From: Bradyrhizobium diazoefficiens
GTDB taxonomy: Bacteria; Pseudomonadota; Alphaproteobacteria; Rhizobiales; Xanthobacteraceae
Reading direction: 5' to 3'
Assembly (NCBI RefSeq): GCF_016599855.1
Contig: NZ_CP067041.1
Span: 2,170,001 to 2,234,000 of the forward strand
Length of the DNA: 64,000 nucleotides
In this document: positions 49,417 to 59,637 of the stretch, one piece after another
Numbering within the stretch: position 1 is the stretch's first letter
Layout of the letters: every line of letters starts with the position of its first letter
Translations under genes and position numbers: made by a program
The notes under the pieces: model-generated
What the model saw: only the letters and a program-made list of their open reading frames with translations
Database searches by the model: none
Told to the model about the DNA's origin: nothing

Positions 49417-49431
49417 GTTCTTATTTTGTTC
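49417..49431. promoter_or_regulatory. Putative LexA (SOS) box, GTTC-N7-GTTC
   Basis: GTTC-TTATTTT-GTTC is an exact match to the direct-repeat SOS operator known from alphaproteobacteria. It lies in the 61-bp gap between two divergent small genes, 10 bp from the start codon at 49441 and 38 bp from that at 49379. It could control both. Eight fixed bases can occur by chance in a window this size, so location is the main support. Confidence 0.55.
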
Positions 49432-49440
49432 TAACAAGCC

Positions 49441-49704
49441 ATGGACAACAGACTTAGTGAAATACGCCGTAAAATCAGCGCCTTGAGGCTGGAAATGGCT
49501 GGTGTCGAGGCGTCTGTGCGCGATCTCGTCAACCGTGATCGCGACTGCACCGAACAGGCCCAGGCGCAGATGGATCTGCGCCGGAAAATCAATCTGCTGA
49601 TCGGTGAATGGAAGGCCGCTGGCGGCGGCGAGGTGTTGCCCGACATCCGCGACCGGGTGCGTCTTCGTCCGCTGAAGAGCGAGAGCAGGCTCGCGCGCCG
49701 CTGA
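49441..49704 (+). CDS. Small coiled-coil protein, possible SOS gene
   Basis: The 87-residue protein begins RLSEIRRKISALRLEMAGVE and continues DCTEQAQAQMDLRRKINLLI; both are amphipathic, charged helices forming a helical hairpin. A basic tail follows (VRLRPLKSESRLARR). It lies directly downstream of a GTTC-N7-GTTC box and is followed by two more tiny co-directional genes. No family is recognised. Confidence 0.65.
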   Translation: MDNRLSEIRRKISALRLEMAGVEASVRDLVNRDRDCTEQAQAQMDLRRKINLLIGEWKAAGGGEVLPDIRDRVRLRPLKSESRLARR

Positions 49705-49738
49705 GGCGTTCGAGAGACGCGACAGATGGAGGCAGGCG

Positions 49739-49948
49739 GTGGAGGAAGAACCGGACACCTACCGAATCCCGAAACTGCGCGCCGAGATTCTCGAATTGGG
49801 CTCCGCGATCCGGCAATTGCAGCGTGAGGGCCTCGACGATGCCGCGGCCCAGCTCCTGATCGCGCGCAAGCGGGCCCAGCTCGACCACCTCATGAAGACG
49901 GGCTCCGCACCCAGCAGCCTTAACATCACTGACATCCGACGCAGCTAA
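49739..49948 (+). CDS. Small helical protein, unknown function
   Basis: A GTG start with an upstream GGAGG (6-nt spacing) gives 69 residues. YRIPKLRAEILELGSAIRQL and GLDDAAAQLLIARKRAQLDH form two helices. It lies 34 bp after the coiled-coil gene and is probably in the same transcript. Unknown function. Confidence 0.6.
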   Translation: MEEEPDTYRIPKLRAEILELGSAIRQLQREGLDDAAAQLLIARKRAQLDHLMKTGSAPSSLNITDIRRS

Positions 49949-49983
49949 AGCGGTCGCGCAGCGCGATATGCCGGAGCTCGTCC

Positions 49984-50184
49984 ATGCCGGATGCCGAAAT
50001 GGCCGCCCTGCTGCGGGCGGTTCTTGATGAAGTCTGCGCCGATGTTGCGCCATCCGAAATGGCGGCGCGCGAACGCGTTGCCGTGCGACTGATTGATCTT
50101 GTGCGGTCGGGGCGCTGCTCGATCGACGAGTTGAAGCGAGCCGGCCGGGACGCGTTGATCCGCGCGCCGACGATGTGGCGCTGA
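49984..50184 (+). CDS. Small helical protein, unknown function
   Basis: The 66-residue protein has a GGAG ribosome site at 7-nt spacing. AEMAALLRAVLDEVCADVAP and AARERVAVRLIDLVRSGRCS form a compact helical domain seen in other small rhizobial hypothetical proteins. It is the third gene of a possible small-protein operon beginning at 49441. Confidence 0.6.
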   Translation: MPDAEMAALLRAVLDEVCADVAPSEMAARERVAVRLIDLVRSGRCSIDELKRAGRDALIRAPTMWR

Positions 50185-50262
50185 GCGAGTATCTACGCCT
50201 TGGCTGCTGATCGAGACCGGCATCGCCAAAACACCGACGGGGTCCTGCGAACACGCAACGAA

Positions 50263-50286
50263 AAGCCCCGCGTTGCCGCGGGGCTT
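50263..50286 (-). terminator. Rho-independent terminator for the minus-strand gene at 50309
   Basis: A 10-bp stem (AAGCCCCGCG / CGCGGGGCTT) with a four-base loop reads into TTTT on the minus strand, 23 nt after the stop codon of the secreted protein gene. Confidence 0.85.
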
Positions 50287-50308
50287 CGTGACTGCCGTGA
50301 GCCCGTGC

Positions 50309-50542
50309 TTACTTGCCCATTCCGTTCTGGGGCTTGGTCATGCTGCCACCGTGATCGCTGCCGGGGCCGGAACCGCCTTGGCCGGACGCATCGGGAGGAA
50401 CGGTCTTCTTCATGTTCGCGCCCGTCGTGGTCTGCGACATAGAGGAGTGGTGCTTTTTGTGCGATTTCGCTTCAGCCGCGAACGGCGCGGCAGCGAGGCC
50501 CGTTGCCAACATCACGGCGAGAGCGAGCTTGATCGTCTTCAT
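50309..50542 (-). CDS. Small secreted protein, Gly/Ser/His-rich
   Basis: The ATG at 50542 (ribosome site GGGAG) gives 77 residues. A signal peptide MKTIKLALAVMLATGLAAAP ends at FAAEA. The mature 52 residues are low complexity (KSHKKHHSSMSQTTTG, then GQGGSGPGSDHGG), probably disordered. It may bind metal through the His cluster. A GGAAC-N16-AGTT promoter candidate lies at 50581-50605 and an intrinsic terminator follows the gene. Confidence 0.75.
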   Translation of the reverse strand: MKTIKLALAVMLATGLAAAPFAAEAKSHKKHHSSMSQTTTGANMKKTVPPDASGQGGSGPGSDHGGSMTKPQNGMGK

Positions 50543-50580
50543 GTGGGGGAACTCCCTGAGTTGAATTGACGCAGGCAGCC

Positions 50581-50605
50581 AACTGCCATTTGGCCCAGGA
50601 GTTCC
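50581..50605 (-). promoter_or_regulatory. EcfG-type general stress promoter candidate
   Basis: The minus strand reads GGAAC-N16-AGTT, 39 bp before the ATG at 50542. It keeps three of four -10 bases of the EcfG consensus and the full -35 GGAAC. Confidence 0.45.
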
Positions 50606-50634
50606 CAATAAAGCGTCGCAGTTGCTCGCTCGCT

Positions 50635-50904
50635 TCAAGATTCTTTGTCCTCGTTGAGGATAAACACGATGCCAGTCAGTGCGGCACCGATGGCAAACAT
50701 CGCCGCCACCGTGACGACCAAGGTGAAGACAGCCGCACTGGTTCCATGGTTCAGCAATTCCGCAACCGCCGGATTGGCCAGAATGAGCGCGAGCGTGAAG
50801 GCCAGACCCAGTGCCGCGCCCATCATCGCATGCGTCATTAGTTTGATGACGCCTGTGGCAGAGAGCAGGCTTGGCGCCCTATTTGGCGACTTTTTTGCGC
50901 GCAT
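50635..50904 (-). CDS. Small two-helix membrane protein, unknown function
   Basis: Two hydrophobic helices (MMGAALGLAFTLALILAN and AAVFTLVVTVAAMFAIGAAL) lie within 89 residues, and the tail is short and acidic (NEDKES). Starts at 50904 or 50838 are both possible, and neither has a strong ribosome site. Function unknown. Confidence 0.6.
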   Translation of the reverse strand: MRAKKSPNRAPSLLSATGVIKLMTHAMMGAALGLAFTLALILANPAVAELLNHGTSAAVFTLVVTVAAMFAIGAALTGIVFILNEDKES

Positions 50905-51044
50905 GGAACTGCCGATCAATTGGCATGCAAAACGCGCGCGGTGACCGCGGGTTCCATCCGATGAAGGATTTGTCAACGGCCGCTTCATCCGACGTTCATG
51001 CACGACTTGCGAATATGAATGCCGTCAACACGGGAATATTCGCC

Positions 51045-51266
51045 ATGGGTAAGGTGGTCTTTCTCTATCGCTCGCTGGCCTACCGTAACGCAGCGGCCGA
51101 CATGTTGCGCAAGGCGCGCAAGCTGCCGCGCGGTGCGGAGCGCAGCGCGGCCCGTCGCTACGCCAGGGCCTTGCGCGAGCTCGCGCAAACGGAAGCCTGG
51201 CTCGAAGGGCGCATTGCCGATGAACCGCGGCCGATGTTGCGACTGAAGGTGGTTGCGTCGCGCTAA
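51045..51266 (+). CDS. Small basic helical protein, unknown function
   Basis: The ATG at 51045 with GGGAATATTC upstream gives 73 residues; in-frame ATGs at 50961 and 51015 are alternatives. FLYRSLAYRNAAADMLRKAR and ARRYARALRELAQTEAWLEG are two basic amphipathic helices. The C-terminal WLEGRI resembles the QDWLDGEI of the protein at 60247. The gene overlaps the convergent kinase gene by 4 nt. Confidence 0.6.
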   Translation: MGKVVFLYRSLAYRNAAADMLRKARKLPRGAERSAARRYARALRELAQTEAWLEGRIADEPRPMLRLKVVASR

Positions 51267-52756
51267 CCCGACGCACGCTGAAGTTCGGGAGAGGTGCTGG
51301 CCTCGAACTTGTCCTGTGCCGCCGATGTTGCCGCGCTCTTGCGCTTCAACGGCACCTCGAGGCGGCACAACAGGCCCTCTGAACGCCAATCGAATTGCGC
51401 CTGTCCGCCGAGCTGGGATTCGACGCTGGCGAGCAGGCTTGTTGTTCCGAAGCCGCGCGATTTCGGCGTCCTGACCAGTGGTCCTCCGGTCTCCTCCCAA
51501 GTCAGTTCGAGGAGATCGTTCTCGGTCTGCCAGCCGATCGCGAGCCGCCCCGACCGGGTCGAGAGGGCGCCATACTTCGCCGAATTGGTGAAGAGCTCGT
51601 GCAGCGCCAGCGCCAGCGTCTGGGCGGTGGCGGGCAGCAATTGTACTTCGGGACCCGCCAGCTTGATCTGTCCGCCGGGCGCATAGGGCGCAAGCTCTTC
51701 GTCGATCAGCTTGGAGAGCTCGGCGCCCTGCCAGCTCGACAACGACAGGATGGTGTGCACGCGGGCGAGGGCATTGATGCGCCCTTCGACGGCATTGACA
51801 TAGGCTTTCATCTCGTCGGCGCGGGTGAGGCGCACGATCGACTGCGCCAGCGCCAGCGCATTTTTGGCGCGGTGATCGACTTCCCGCGCCAGCAGGTTCT
51901 GCCGTTCCTCGGCGCGCTTGCGTTCGGTGATGTCGACGGTGACGCCGCTCACCCGCACCACGCGGCCGCTCGGATCCGCCGTCGCGGCTGCCGTGCCGAC
52001 GCACCAGCGCACCTCGCCATCGGGCCGCACGATTCGGAACTCCGTCTCATATGCGCGCGTGCCTTTGTTGAATTCGGCAACGGCCTTGCGCAATTGATCG
52101 ACGTCGTCCGGATGCAGCAGTGCCTGAACATTGGCCGGGTTGACCTCGAAGGTCTCCGGCGTCACGCCGAAGATGCGGTACTGCCCTTCGTCCCACATCC
52201 AGTCGCCGTTGACCCAGTCCCAGTCCCAGGATCCCATCTTGCCGGCGGCGATGGCCATGCTGCGCCGCTCCTCGCTCTCGCGCAGCTTCGCGGTCGAGTT
52301 CTCCAGCTCCGCCGTGCGGGCGCGGACGCGATCCTCGAGATCCTGGTTCAGCCGTTCGAGCTCGCGCGTCTTGCGATAGAGCTCGGCGAATACCTTGACC
52401 TTTGCGCGAAGCACCTCCGGCACGACCGGCACCGGCACGTAATCGACCGCACCCATCTCGTAGCCGCGCAGGCGATCGATGTCGCTGACTTGAATGGCCG
52501 AAATGAAGATCATCGCGGTCTTCTGGAAGCGCGGATGCTCGCGGATCATCGCCGCAAGCTCGAAACCGTCGAGCTCGGGCATGCAGACGTCGACGAGGAT
52601 CACCGCGATCTCGGTCTTGAGCAGCACCTCGAGCGCCTCGCGGCCTGACGAGGCGACCACGAGGTTCTCACCGAGTTCCTTCAAGATCACCTCATAGGCG
52701 AGCAGCTTGGCCGGCTGGTCGTCGACGAGGAGGATGTTGACCTTTTCATGGTCCAT
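51263..52756 (-). CDS. REC-PAS-HWE histidine kinase
   Basis: The 497-residue soluble protein has three parts. The receiver (1-125) has acidic residues in LLVDDQ, phospho-acceptor Asp 56 (VDVCMP), but Val 109 where receivers normally have the conserved Lys (YVPVPVVPE). A coiled coil leads to a PAS domain at about 165-280. The HWE kinase core has His 295 in REVDHRAKNALALAQS and the diagnostic W-x-E in LELTWEETGGP. It lies 13 bp downstream of the large hybrid kinase and is probably cotranscribed. HWE kinases often act in general stress or light signalling. Confidence 0.9.
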   Translation of the reverse strand: MDHEKVNILLVDDQPAKLLAYEVILKELGENLVVASSGREALEVLLKTEIAVILVDVCMPELDGFELAAMIREHPRFQKTAMIFISAIQVSDIDRLRGYEMGAVDYVPVPVVPEVLRAKVKVFAELYRKTRELERLNQDLEDRVRARTAELENSTAKLRESEERRSMAIAAGKMGSWDWDWVNGDWMWDEGQYRIFGVTPETFEVNPANVQALLHPDDVDQLRKAVAEFNKGTRAYETEFRIVRPDGEVRWCVGTAAATADPSGRVVRVSGVTVDITERKRAEERQNLLAREVDHRAKNALALAQSIVRLTRADEMKAYVNAVEGRINALARVHTILSLSSWQGAELSKLIDEELAPYAPGGQIKLAGPEVQLLPATAQTLALALHELFTNSAKYGALSTRSGRLAIGWQTENDLLELTWEETGGPLVRTPKSRGFGTTSLLASVESQLGGQAQFDWRSEGLLCRLEVPLKRKSAATSAAQDKFEASTSPELQRASG

Positions 52757-52769
52757 TCGCGGATCCTAC

Positions 52770-55700
52770 TCAGCGATGCAGCCACATGCGGATTGCAAGC
52801 AGCAATTGATCGGTGTTGACGGGCTTTGCGAGATAATCGGAGGCGCCTGCCTCCAGGCATTTCTCGCGGTCGCCCTTCATCGCCTTTGCCGTCAGTGCGA
52901 TGATCGGCAGGCGCAGGAAGGCCGGGTTCTCCCGGATCACGCCGATGGTCTGATAGCCATCCATCTGCGGCATCATGATGTCCATCAGCACGATGGCGAT
53001 CTCGGGGTTGGATTCGACCAGCGTCACCGCTTCGCGGCCGGTGGTCGCCGTCAGCACCTTCATGCCGCGCCGTTCCAGCACGCTCGACAGCGCGAAGATG
53101 TTGCGGGCGTCGTCGTCGACGAGCAGCGCGGTCTTGCCGATCAAATCCTCATCGGAACTGTTCAACTTCTCCAGCATGCGCTGCTTCTCGACGGGCAGCT
53201 CCGTGATCACGCGGTGCAGGAACAGCGCGGTTTCGTCGAGCAGGCGTTCGGGCGACTCCACGCCCTTGACGACGATGCTGCGCGCCATGGTGTGGAGCTC
53301 CGCATCCTCTTCGGCAGACAGCTCGCGGCCGGTGAATACCACGACGGGAACGTTCGACAGCGTGTCGTCGCGGCGGATCTGGTCCAGCACCTCGAAGCCG
53401 CTCATGTCGGGCAGCCTGAGGTCGAGCACGACGCAGTCGCACGGCGCTTCGCGCAAGGTCGAGAGCGCGCCTGCGCCCGTGGCGGTAGTCACGATCTCGA
53501 TGTCGTCGTGATGCAACAACTCCCGGATCGACAGCTGTTCGGCCTCGTTGTCCTCGACAATCAGGAGGCGCTTCCGCCGCGGTCGCGCATATTCCTTGAT
53601 CTGGGTCAGCGCGGCGGAGACGCCCTCCGTCGTCGTCGGCTTGTTGACGAAGGAGAAGGCGCCGCGGGCCAGCGCATGCTGGCGATCCTCGTCAAGCGTG
53701 ATGATCTGCACCGGAATGTGGCGCGTCAGCGGGTTGTGCTTGAGCTGGCTCAGGACCGTCCAGCCGAGCATGTCGGGCAGGAACACGTCCAGCGATACCG
53801 CGCGGGGCTGATACTGCTTGGCAAGCTCGAGCGCCTCCGCGCCGCGCGCTGCGACCAGGACCTTGAAGCCCTTGTCGCGCGCGAGGTCAACGAGGATACG
53901 GGCATAATGCGGATCGTCCTCGACGATCAGCAGGATGCTGTCGCCGGGCTCGAGATTGAGCCGGTCGTCGGGCAGCTGCTCGATGACGCGCTGCTGTTCC
54001 GGCGCGGCCGGCTGGAGCGCCGGCGGCTGGTGTTGTGACGCCGGCGCGGCGCGCGGCGCCAGCGTCGGGCCGGAATATTTCAGCGGCAGATATAGGGTGA
54101 AGGTCGAGCCCTTGCCGGGGGCGCTGCGGAGATGGATTTCGCCGCCGAGCAGGCTCGCGAGTTCGCGGCTGATGGCAAGGCCGAGGCCGGTGCCGCCGTA
54201 TTTGCGGCTGGTGCCGGCGTCCGCTTGCTGGAATGCCTCGAAGATCAGCTTCTGCTTCTCCAGGGGGATGCCGATGCCGGTGTCGGAGACCTCGAAGGCG
54301 ATCACTGCCGGCGCGGCATTCAGCACCGGATGATCGCTGCTCCAGCCGCCAAGCGCCCCGGCAACCTTCAGCCGCACTTCGCCTTCGCCGGTGAACTTGA
54401 AGGCGTTGGAGAGCAGGTTTTTCAGGACCTGTTGCAGGCGCTTCGAGTCGGTGACGATGCTGCGTGCGAGGTTCGGATCGACATCGATCTTGAACGACAG
54501 ATTTCGGTTCTCCGCCTCGTGCCGGAACGGCCGCCCGACGGTTTCGAGCAGGTTCGCGGTGAGGATTTCCTCGGCGTCGACCGTCACCGTGCCGGACTCG
54601 ATCTTGGAGAGATCGAGAATGTCGCTGATGAGGTTAAGAAGGTCGGTGCCGGCGCCGTGGATGGTGCGGGCGAATTCGACCTGCTTGGCGGAGAGATTGC
54701 CGTCCGGGTTGTCGGTGAGCTGTTGTCCGAGGATCAGGATCGAGTTCAGCGGGGTGCGCAGCTCGTGGCTCATATTTGCCAGGAATTCGGACTTGTACTT
54801 CGAGGTCAGGGCGAGCTCGGTCGCCTTTTCCTCGAGCGCGCGGCGGGCCTGCTCGATTTCCTGGTTCTTGCGTTCGACCTCGACGTTGCGTTCGGCGAGC
54901 TGCTGCGCCTTCTGCTCGAGCTGGTCGTTGGTCTGCTGCAATTCGCGCTGTTGCGTCTGGAGCTCTCCGGCGAGCTGCTGCGACTGCTTGAGCAGGCCTT
55001 CAGTCTGCATCGTCGCCTCGATCGAATTGAGCACGATGCCGATCGAATCGGTGAGCTGCTCCAGGAACGTCATCTGCGAGGTCGTGAACGAGGTGAGCGA
55101 TGCGAGCTCGATCACGGCCTTGACCTGGCCTTCGAACAGCACCGGCAGCACCACGAGGTTCTTCGGTGCGACGCGGAGCAGCGCCGAGTTGATCGGCACC
55201 ACATCGGCGGGAATGTCGGCGACGACGCGCGGGCGCCGGTCGAGCGCGCACTGGCCGATCAGACCGTCGCCGAACGGCAGCACGCGCTGATATGGATAGA
55301 CGCCATCGCCGGCATAGGAGGCGAGCAGCAGGAGCTGTGGATTGTCCTCGCTCTCGACCTGATAGATCACGCCGGTATGCGCGTTTACCAGCGGCGACAG
55401 CTCGGTCAGCAGCAGCCGGCCGACGGTGGCGAGGTCGCGCTGGCCCTGGAGCATGTTGGTGAATTTGGCAAGGTTGGTCTTCAGCCAGTCCTGCTCGGTG
55501 TTCAGCTCCGTCGTGAGACGGAGATTCGTGATCATCGTGTTGATGTTGTCTTTCAGCTCGGCGACCTCGCCGCGGGCGTCGACCTGGATCGACCGCGTCA
55601 AATCGCCCTTGGTCACTGCGGTCGCGACTTCCGCGATCGCGCGCACCTGCGAGGTCAGGTTGGCCGCCAGCAGGTTGACGTTGCCGGTGAGGTCCTTCCA

Positions 55701-58700
55701 GGTGCCGGCCGCGCCGGGCACGTCGGCCTGGCCGCCGAGACGGCCTTCGACCCCGACCTCGCGCGCCACCGACGTCACCTGGTCGGCGAAGGTCGCAAGC
55801 GTCTCGGTCATGTTGTTGATGGTGTCGGCGAGCGCTGCGACCTCGCCCTTCGATTTCACGGTGAGGTTCTGCTTGAGGTCGCCGTTGGCGACCGCGGTCA
55901 CCACCTTGACGATGCCGCGGACCTGTTCGGTCAGGTTCGCCGCCATGAAGTTGACGGTATCGGTGAGGTCTTTCCAGGTGCCGGCCACGCCCGGCACCGT
56001 GGCCTGGCCGCCGAGCTCGCCTTCGGTGCCGACCTCGCGGGCGACGCGCGTGACTTCGCCGGCGAAGGCGTTGAGCTGGTCCACCATGGTGTTGATGGTG
56101 TTTTTCAGCTCCAGGATTTCGCCCTTCACGTCCACGGTGATTTTTCGCGACAAGTCGCCGCGCGCGACGGCGGTGGTGACCTCGGCGATGTTGCGGACCT
56201 GCGTGGTGAGGTTCGCCGCGAGCAGGTTGACGTTGTCGGTGAGATCTTTCCAGGTGCCGCCGACGCCGGGCACCACGGCCTGACCGCCGAGCCGGCCTTC
56301 GGTGCCGACCTCGCGCGCCACGCGCGTCACTTCGGCGGCGAAGGAGCGCAGCTGCTCCACCATGGTGTTCAACGTGTCCTTCAGCAGCAGGATCTCGCCG
56401 CGCACGTCCACCGTGATCTTCTTGGAGAGATCGCCGCCGGCAATCGCGGTCGCGACCTCGGCGATGTTGCGGACCTGGGCCGTCAGGTTCGAAGCCATGA
56501 AGTTGACGTTGTCGGTGAGGTCCTTCCAGGTGCCGGCAACACCCGGCACCTCGGCCTGGCCGCCGAGCTTGCCTTCGGTGCCGACCTCGCGCGCCACGCG
56601 CGTCACTTCGCCGGCAAAGCCGTTGAGCTGGTCCACCATGGTGTTGATGGTGTTCTTCAGCTCGAGGATTTCGCCCTTCACGTCCACGGTGATCTTGCGG
56701 GACAGGTCGCCGCGGGCCACTGCGGTCGTGACCTCGGCGATGTTGCGGACCTGAGCTGTGAGGTTGCCCGCCATCGAGTTCACGGAGTCCGTCAAATCTT
56801 TCCAGGTGCCGGCGACGCCGGGCACGTTGGCCTGACCGCCGAGCCGGCCTTCGGTGCCGACCTCGCGCGCGACGCGCGTCACCTCGCCCGCAAAGCGGTT
56901 GAGCTGGTCGACCATCGTATTGAGAGTGTCCTTGAGCTGAAGGATCTCGCCGCGGACGTCCACCGTGATCTTGCGCGACAAGTCGCCGCCTGCGATGGCG
57001 GTCGCGACCTCGGCGATGTTGCGGACCTGGGCGGTGAGGTTGCCCGCCATCGAGTTGACGTTGTCGGTGAGGTCCTTCCAGGTGCCGGCGACGCCCGGCA
57101 CCTGCGCTTGACCGCCGAGCTTGCCTTCGGTGCCGACCTCGCGCGCCACGCGCGTCACTTCGCCGGCAAAGGCGTTGAGCTGGTCGACCATGGTGTTGAG
57201 CGTCTCCTTCAGCTGAAGGATTTCGCCCGACACGTTCACTGTGATCTTCTTCGACAAATCGCCCTTGGCGACCGCGGTCGCGACTTCGGCGATGTTGCGG
57301 ACCTGACCGGTCAGGTTCGACGCCATCGAATTGACCGAGTCCGTCAGATCCTTCCAGGTGCCGGCGACGCCGCGCACCTGGGCCTGACCGCCGAGCTTGC
57401 CTTCGGTGCCGACTTCGCGCGCGACGCGCGTGACTTCGCCGGCAAACGCATTGAGCTGGTCCACCATGGTGTTGATGGTGTCCTTCAGCTCCAGAATTTC
57501 GCCGCGCACGTCCACGGTGATCTTCTTGGACAAGTCGCCGCCGGCGACCGCCGTCGTCACCTCGGCGATGTTGCGAACCTGCGCGGTCAGGTTCGACGCC
57601 ATCGAGTTGACGCTTTCGGTGAGGTCCTTCCAGGTGCCGGCGACGCCGAGCACGTTGGCTTGGCCGCCGAGCCGGCCTTCGGTGCCGACCTCGCGCGCCA
57701 CGCGCGTCACTTCGCCGGCGAAGGCGTTGAGCTGATCGACCATGGTGTTGAGCGTTTCCTTAAGCTGGAGGATCTCGCCCGAGACGTTCACGGTGATCTT
57801 CTTCGACAAGTCGCCGCCCGCGATGGCGGTGGCGACGTCGGCGATGTTGCGGACCTGGGCCGTCAGGTTTGACGCCATGAAGTTGACGTTGTCGGTGAGG
57901 TCCTTCCAGGTACCGGCAACGCCTGGCACCTGGGCCTGGCCGCCGAGCTTGCCTTCGGTGCCGACCTCGCGCGCCACGCGCGTCACTTCGGAGGCGAATG
58001 AGTTGAGCTGGTCCACCATTGTGTTGATGGTGTCCTTCAACTCCAGGATTTCGCCGCGCACGTCCACGGTGATCTTGCGGGACAAGTCGCCGCGCGCCAC
58101 GGCAGTCGTCACGTTGGCGATATTGCGGACCTGCGCGGTGAGATTGCCGCACATCGCGTTGACGGAGTCCGTCAGGTCCTTCCAAGTGCCGGCGACGCCG
58201 GGGACGATGGCCTGGCCGCCGAGCTTGCCGTCGGTGCCGACCTCGCGCGCCACGCGCGTCACTTCGGAGGCGAAGGAGCGCAGCTGGTCCACCATCGTGT
58301 TGATGGCTTCCTTGAGCTGAAGGATCTCGCCGCGGACGTCGACGGTGATCTTCTTGGAGAGGTCGCCGTTGGCGACCGCGATCGTCACCTCGGCGATGTT
58401 GCGGACCTGGTTGGTCAGGTTGTTCGCCATCGAGTTGACGCTCTCGGTCAGGTCCTTCCAGACGCCGGTCACCTCCGGCACCTGGGCCTGGCCGCCGAGC
58501 TTGCCTTCGGTGCCGACCTCGCGCGCGACGCGGGTCACCTCGGAGGTGAACACGCCGAGCTGCTTGATCATCGTGTTGACGATGGTCGCCGATTGCAGGA
58601 ATTCGCCGCGGAGCGGACGGCCCTCGACGTCGAGCTTGACGGTGTCGAGCAGGTCGCCTTGCGCCACGGCCGCGACGGCGCGGGTCACCTCGCGCGTCGG

Positions 58701-59060
58701 CCACAACAGATCGTCGATCAGCGTGTTGACGGAGCCTTCCATGTCGGCCCAGGAGCCGGAGGCCAGGCCGAACTTCACGCGCTGACGGGTCTTGCCTTCG
58801 CGTCCGACCACCTGGCCGACCAGCTCCAGCTGCTGCGCCATGCGCTGGTTGGCGGCGATGATTTCATTAAAAGTGTCGGCAAGCTTGCCGTCGATGCCGA
58901 GATAATCGCCGCTCATGCGGACGGAGAAATCGCCGCTGCGCATGGCCTGGAGCGCGAGGAGCAGTTCCGCCCGGGAATCCGGCTCCGACGTGCCGTTGGG
59001 TTTTGGCTTTGGGACGCGACGACCGGAGCGTGTTGCTGATCCGGAATCGAGGTCGCTCAT
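52770..59060 (-). CDS. Giant hybrid sensor histidine kinase with a tandem HAMP array
   Basis: From the ATG at 59060 (GGGGGA ribosome site) the protein is 2,096 residues with no membrane segment. A HAMP-like leader (about 40-198) precedes eleven tandem 92-residue units starting at residue 199, each with [11 protein letters not shown], GDLSxKITV and [16 protein letters not shown]. Next come a GAF domain (about 1205-1360), a coiled coil, HisKA with His 1432 ([11 protein letters not shown]), an HATPase ([19 protein letters not shown]) and three receivers near 1710, 1830 and 1976, with Asp in [16 protein letters not shown] and MDIMMPQM. The architecture resembles fungal group III (Nik1-type) osmosensing kinases. 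It is divergent from the secreted-protein gene at 59336. Confidence 0.95.
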   Translation of the reverse strand: MSDLDSGSATRSGRRVPKPKPNGTSEPDSRAELLLALQAMRSGDFSVRMSGDYLGIDGKLADTFNEIIAANQRMAQQLELVGQVVGREGKTRQRVKFGLASGSWADMEGSVNTLIDDLLWPTREVTRAVAAVAQGDLLDTVKLDVEGRPLRGEFLQSATIVNTMIKQLGVFTSEVTRVAREVGTEGKLGGQAQVPEVTGVWKDLTESVNSMANNLTNQVRNIAEVTIAVANGDLSKKITVDVRGEILQLKEAINTMVDQLRSFASEVTRVAREVGTDGKLGGQAIVPGVAGTWKDLTDSVNAMCGNLTAQVRNIANVTTAVARGDLSRKITVDVRGEILELKDTINTMVDQLNSFASEVTRVAREVGTEGKLGGQAQVPGVAGTWKDLTDNVNFMASNLTAQVRNIADVATAIAGGDLSKKITVNVSGEILQLKETLNTMVDQLNAFAGEVTRVAREVGTEGRLGGQANVLGVAGTWKDLTESVNSMASNLTAQVRNIAEVTTAVAGGDLSKKITVDVRGEILELKDTINTMVDQLNAFAGEVTRVAREVGTEGKLGGQAQVRGVAGTWKDLTDSVNSMASNLTGQVRNIAEVATAVAKGDLSKKITVNVSGEILQLKETLNTMVDQLNAFAGEVTRVAREVGTEGKLGGQAQVPGVAGTWKDLTDNVNSMAGNLTAQVRNIAEVATAIAGGDLSRKITVDVRGEILQLKDTLNTMVDQLNRFAGEVTRVAREVGTEGRLGGQANVPGVAGTWKDLTDSVNSMAGNLTAQVRNIAEVTTAVARGDLSRKITVDVKGEILELKNTINTMVDQLNGFAGEVTRVAREVGTEGKLGGQAEVPGVAGTWKDLTDNVNFMASNLTAQVRNIAEVATAIAGGDLSKKITVDVRGEILLLKDTLNTMVEQLRSFAAEVTRVAREVGTEGRLGGQAVVPGVGGTWKDLTDNVNLLAANLTTQVRNIAEVTTAVARGDLSRKITVDVKGEILELKNTINTMVDQLNAFAGEVTRVAREVGTEGELGGQATVPGVAGTWKDLTDTVNFMAANLTEQVRGIVKVVTAVANGDLKQNLTVKSKGEVAALADTINNMTETLATFADQVTSVAREVGVEGRLGGQADVPGAAGTWKDLTGNVNLLAANLTSQVRAIAEVATAVTKGDLTRSIQVDARGEVAELKDNINTMITNLRLTTELNTEQDWLKTNLAKFTNMLQGQRDLATVGRLLLTELSPLVNAHTGVIYQVESEDNPQLLLLASYAGDGVYPYQRVLPFGDGLIGQCALDRRPRVVADIPADVVPINSALLRVAPKNLVVLPVLFEGQVKAVIELASLTSFTTSQMTFLEQLTDSIGIVLNSIEATMQTEGLLKQSQQLAGELQTQQRELQQTNDQLEQKAQQLAERNVEVERKNQEIEQARRALEEKATELALTSKYKSEFLANMSHELRTPLNSILILGQQLTDNPDGNLSAKQVEFARTIHGAGTDLLNLISDILDLSKIESGTVTVDAEEILTANLLETVGRPFRHEAENRNLSFKIDVDPNLARSIVTDSKRLQQVLKNLLSNAFKFTGEGEVRLKVAGALGGWSSDHPVLNAAPAVIAFEVSDTGIGIPLEKQKLIFEAFQQADAGTSRKYGGTGLGLAISRELASLLGGEIHLRSAPGKGSTFTLYLPLKYSGPTLAPRAAPASQHQPPALQPAAPEQQRVIEQLPDDRLNLEPGDSILLIVEDDPHYARILVDLARDKGFKVLVAARGAEALELAKQYQPRAVSLDVFLPDMLGWTVLSQLKHNPLTRHIPVQIITLDEDRQHALARGAFSFVNKPTTTEGVSAALTQIKEYARPRRKRLLIVEDNEAEQLSIRELLHHDDIEIVTTATGAGALSTLREAPCDCVVLDLRLPDMSGFEVLDQIRRDDTLSNVPVVVFTGRELSAEEDAELHTMARSIVVKGVESPERLLDETALFLHRVITELPVEKQRMLEKLNSSDEDLIGKTALLVDDDARNIFALSSVLERRGMKVLTATTGREAVTLVESNPEIAIVLMDIMMPQMDGYQTIGVIRENPAFLRLPIIALTAKAMKGDREKCLEAGASDYLAKPVNTDQLLLAIRMWLHR
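55467..58466 (-). repeat. 276-bp tandem repeat array inside the hybrid kinase gene
   Basis: Ten complete in-frame 276-bp units (58466 down to 55707) and an eleventh partial unit encode the HAMP array. Units are highly similar; the segment coding for [19 protein letters not shown] is nearly identical in most. Units fall into two types by their middle segment (EL..TINTM versus QL..TLNTM). The array is a natural hotspot for homologous recombination and for assembly collapse. Confidence 0.95.
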
Positions 59061-59283
59061 ACTAAATCCCCCGCAGGCGTCGGCCGAATCTGATGGCAAG
59101 ACGCGACTGGTCAAAATAGAGCGTCAGCCAAATTCGAAATCAAGCGCCAAGGTTGCGACGCGAGGAATTGGAACCTGCCGTACTCAGCCCAACCGACACA
59201 ACGGGGAAGATCGCCAACGGTTCCATCAGATTTCAGAAAAACTGCAATCGGGACAGCGTTCCCGCTCCCCCGCCGTCGGGCTT

Positions 59284-59309
59284 GGAACGTCCGGGCCCGC
59301 CCTGAGGTT
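59284..59309 (+). promoter_or_regulatory. EcfG-type general stress promoter candidate
   Basis: GGAAC-N17-GGTT ends 26 bp before the ATG at 59336, matching the EcfG pattern except for the first -10 base. The predicted start is close to 59316. Confidence 0.45.
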
Positions 59310-59335
59310 AGCCTGCAAATACAGGGAGAGCGCAT

Positions 59336-59632
59336 ATGAAAGCCGGATCGGCCGTCTTTGTCGCCGCATTATTCGCCACCGGATCGGCCTTGGCCCAGGC
59401 CGGCGCGCCAAGCGGGCGCGGGGCTGTGACCGGCGATCCCGCTGCAAGCTCCGCCACCCCGCATGCGGATTCGCAGACCACAGGGGCGGCCACCAGGTCA
59501 AACCCCAGTGGCAGCGGCACCTCGACCTCGGGCGGCAAGGATGCCAATGGCGATGCTGGCCGGGACAAGATGCCCGAGAGCGGTCGCACCGTGCGGCCGC
59601 TGGACCAGCAGCCGCATCCGGAAGAGAAGTGA
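59336..59632 (+). CDS. Small secreted, disordered Gly/Ser/Thr-rich protein
   Basis: The 98-residue protein follows an AGGGAGAG ribosome site. A signal peptide MKAGSAVFVAALFATGSALA is followed by a polar, probably disordered chain (SQTTGAATRSNPSGSGTSTS) ending RPLDQQPHPEEK. I see no fold or catalytic motif. It lies next to other small envelope proteins and behind a stress-type promoter candidate. Confidence 0.7.
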   Translation: MKAGSAVFVAALFATGSALAQAGAPSGRGAVTGDPAASSATPHADSQTTGAATRSNPSGSGTSTSGGKDANGDAGRDKMPESGRTVRPLDQQPHPEEK

Positions 59633-59637
59633 GACCG

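Noticed and set aside
54132..57872. Very long open frame (about 1,246 codons) on the plus strand, antisense to the hybrid kinase
   Set aside because: It is a by-product of GC-rich codon usage and the 276-bp repeats. It lacks domain motifs and a ribosome site, while the opposite strand encodes a textbook kinase.
55467..58466. Repeat array considered as CRISPR or satellite DNA
   Set aside because: Units are 276 bp, contiguous, in frame and encode HAMP domains. There are no spacers.
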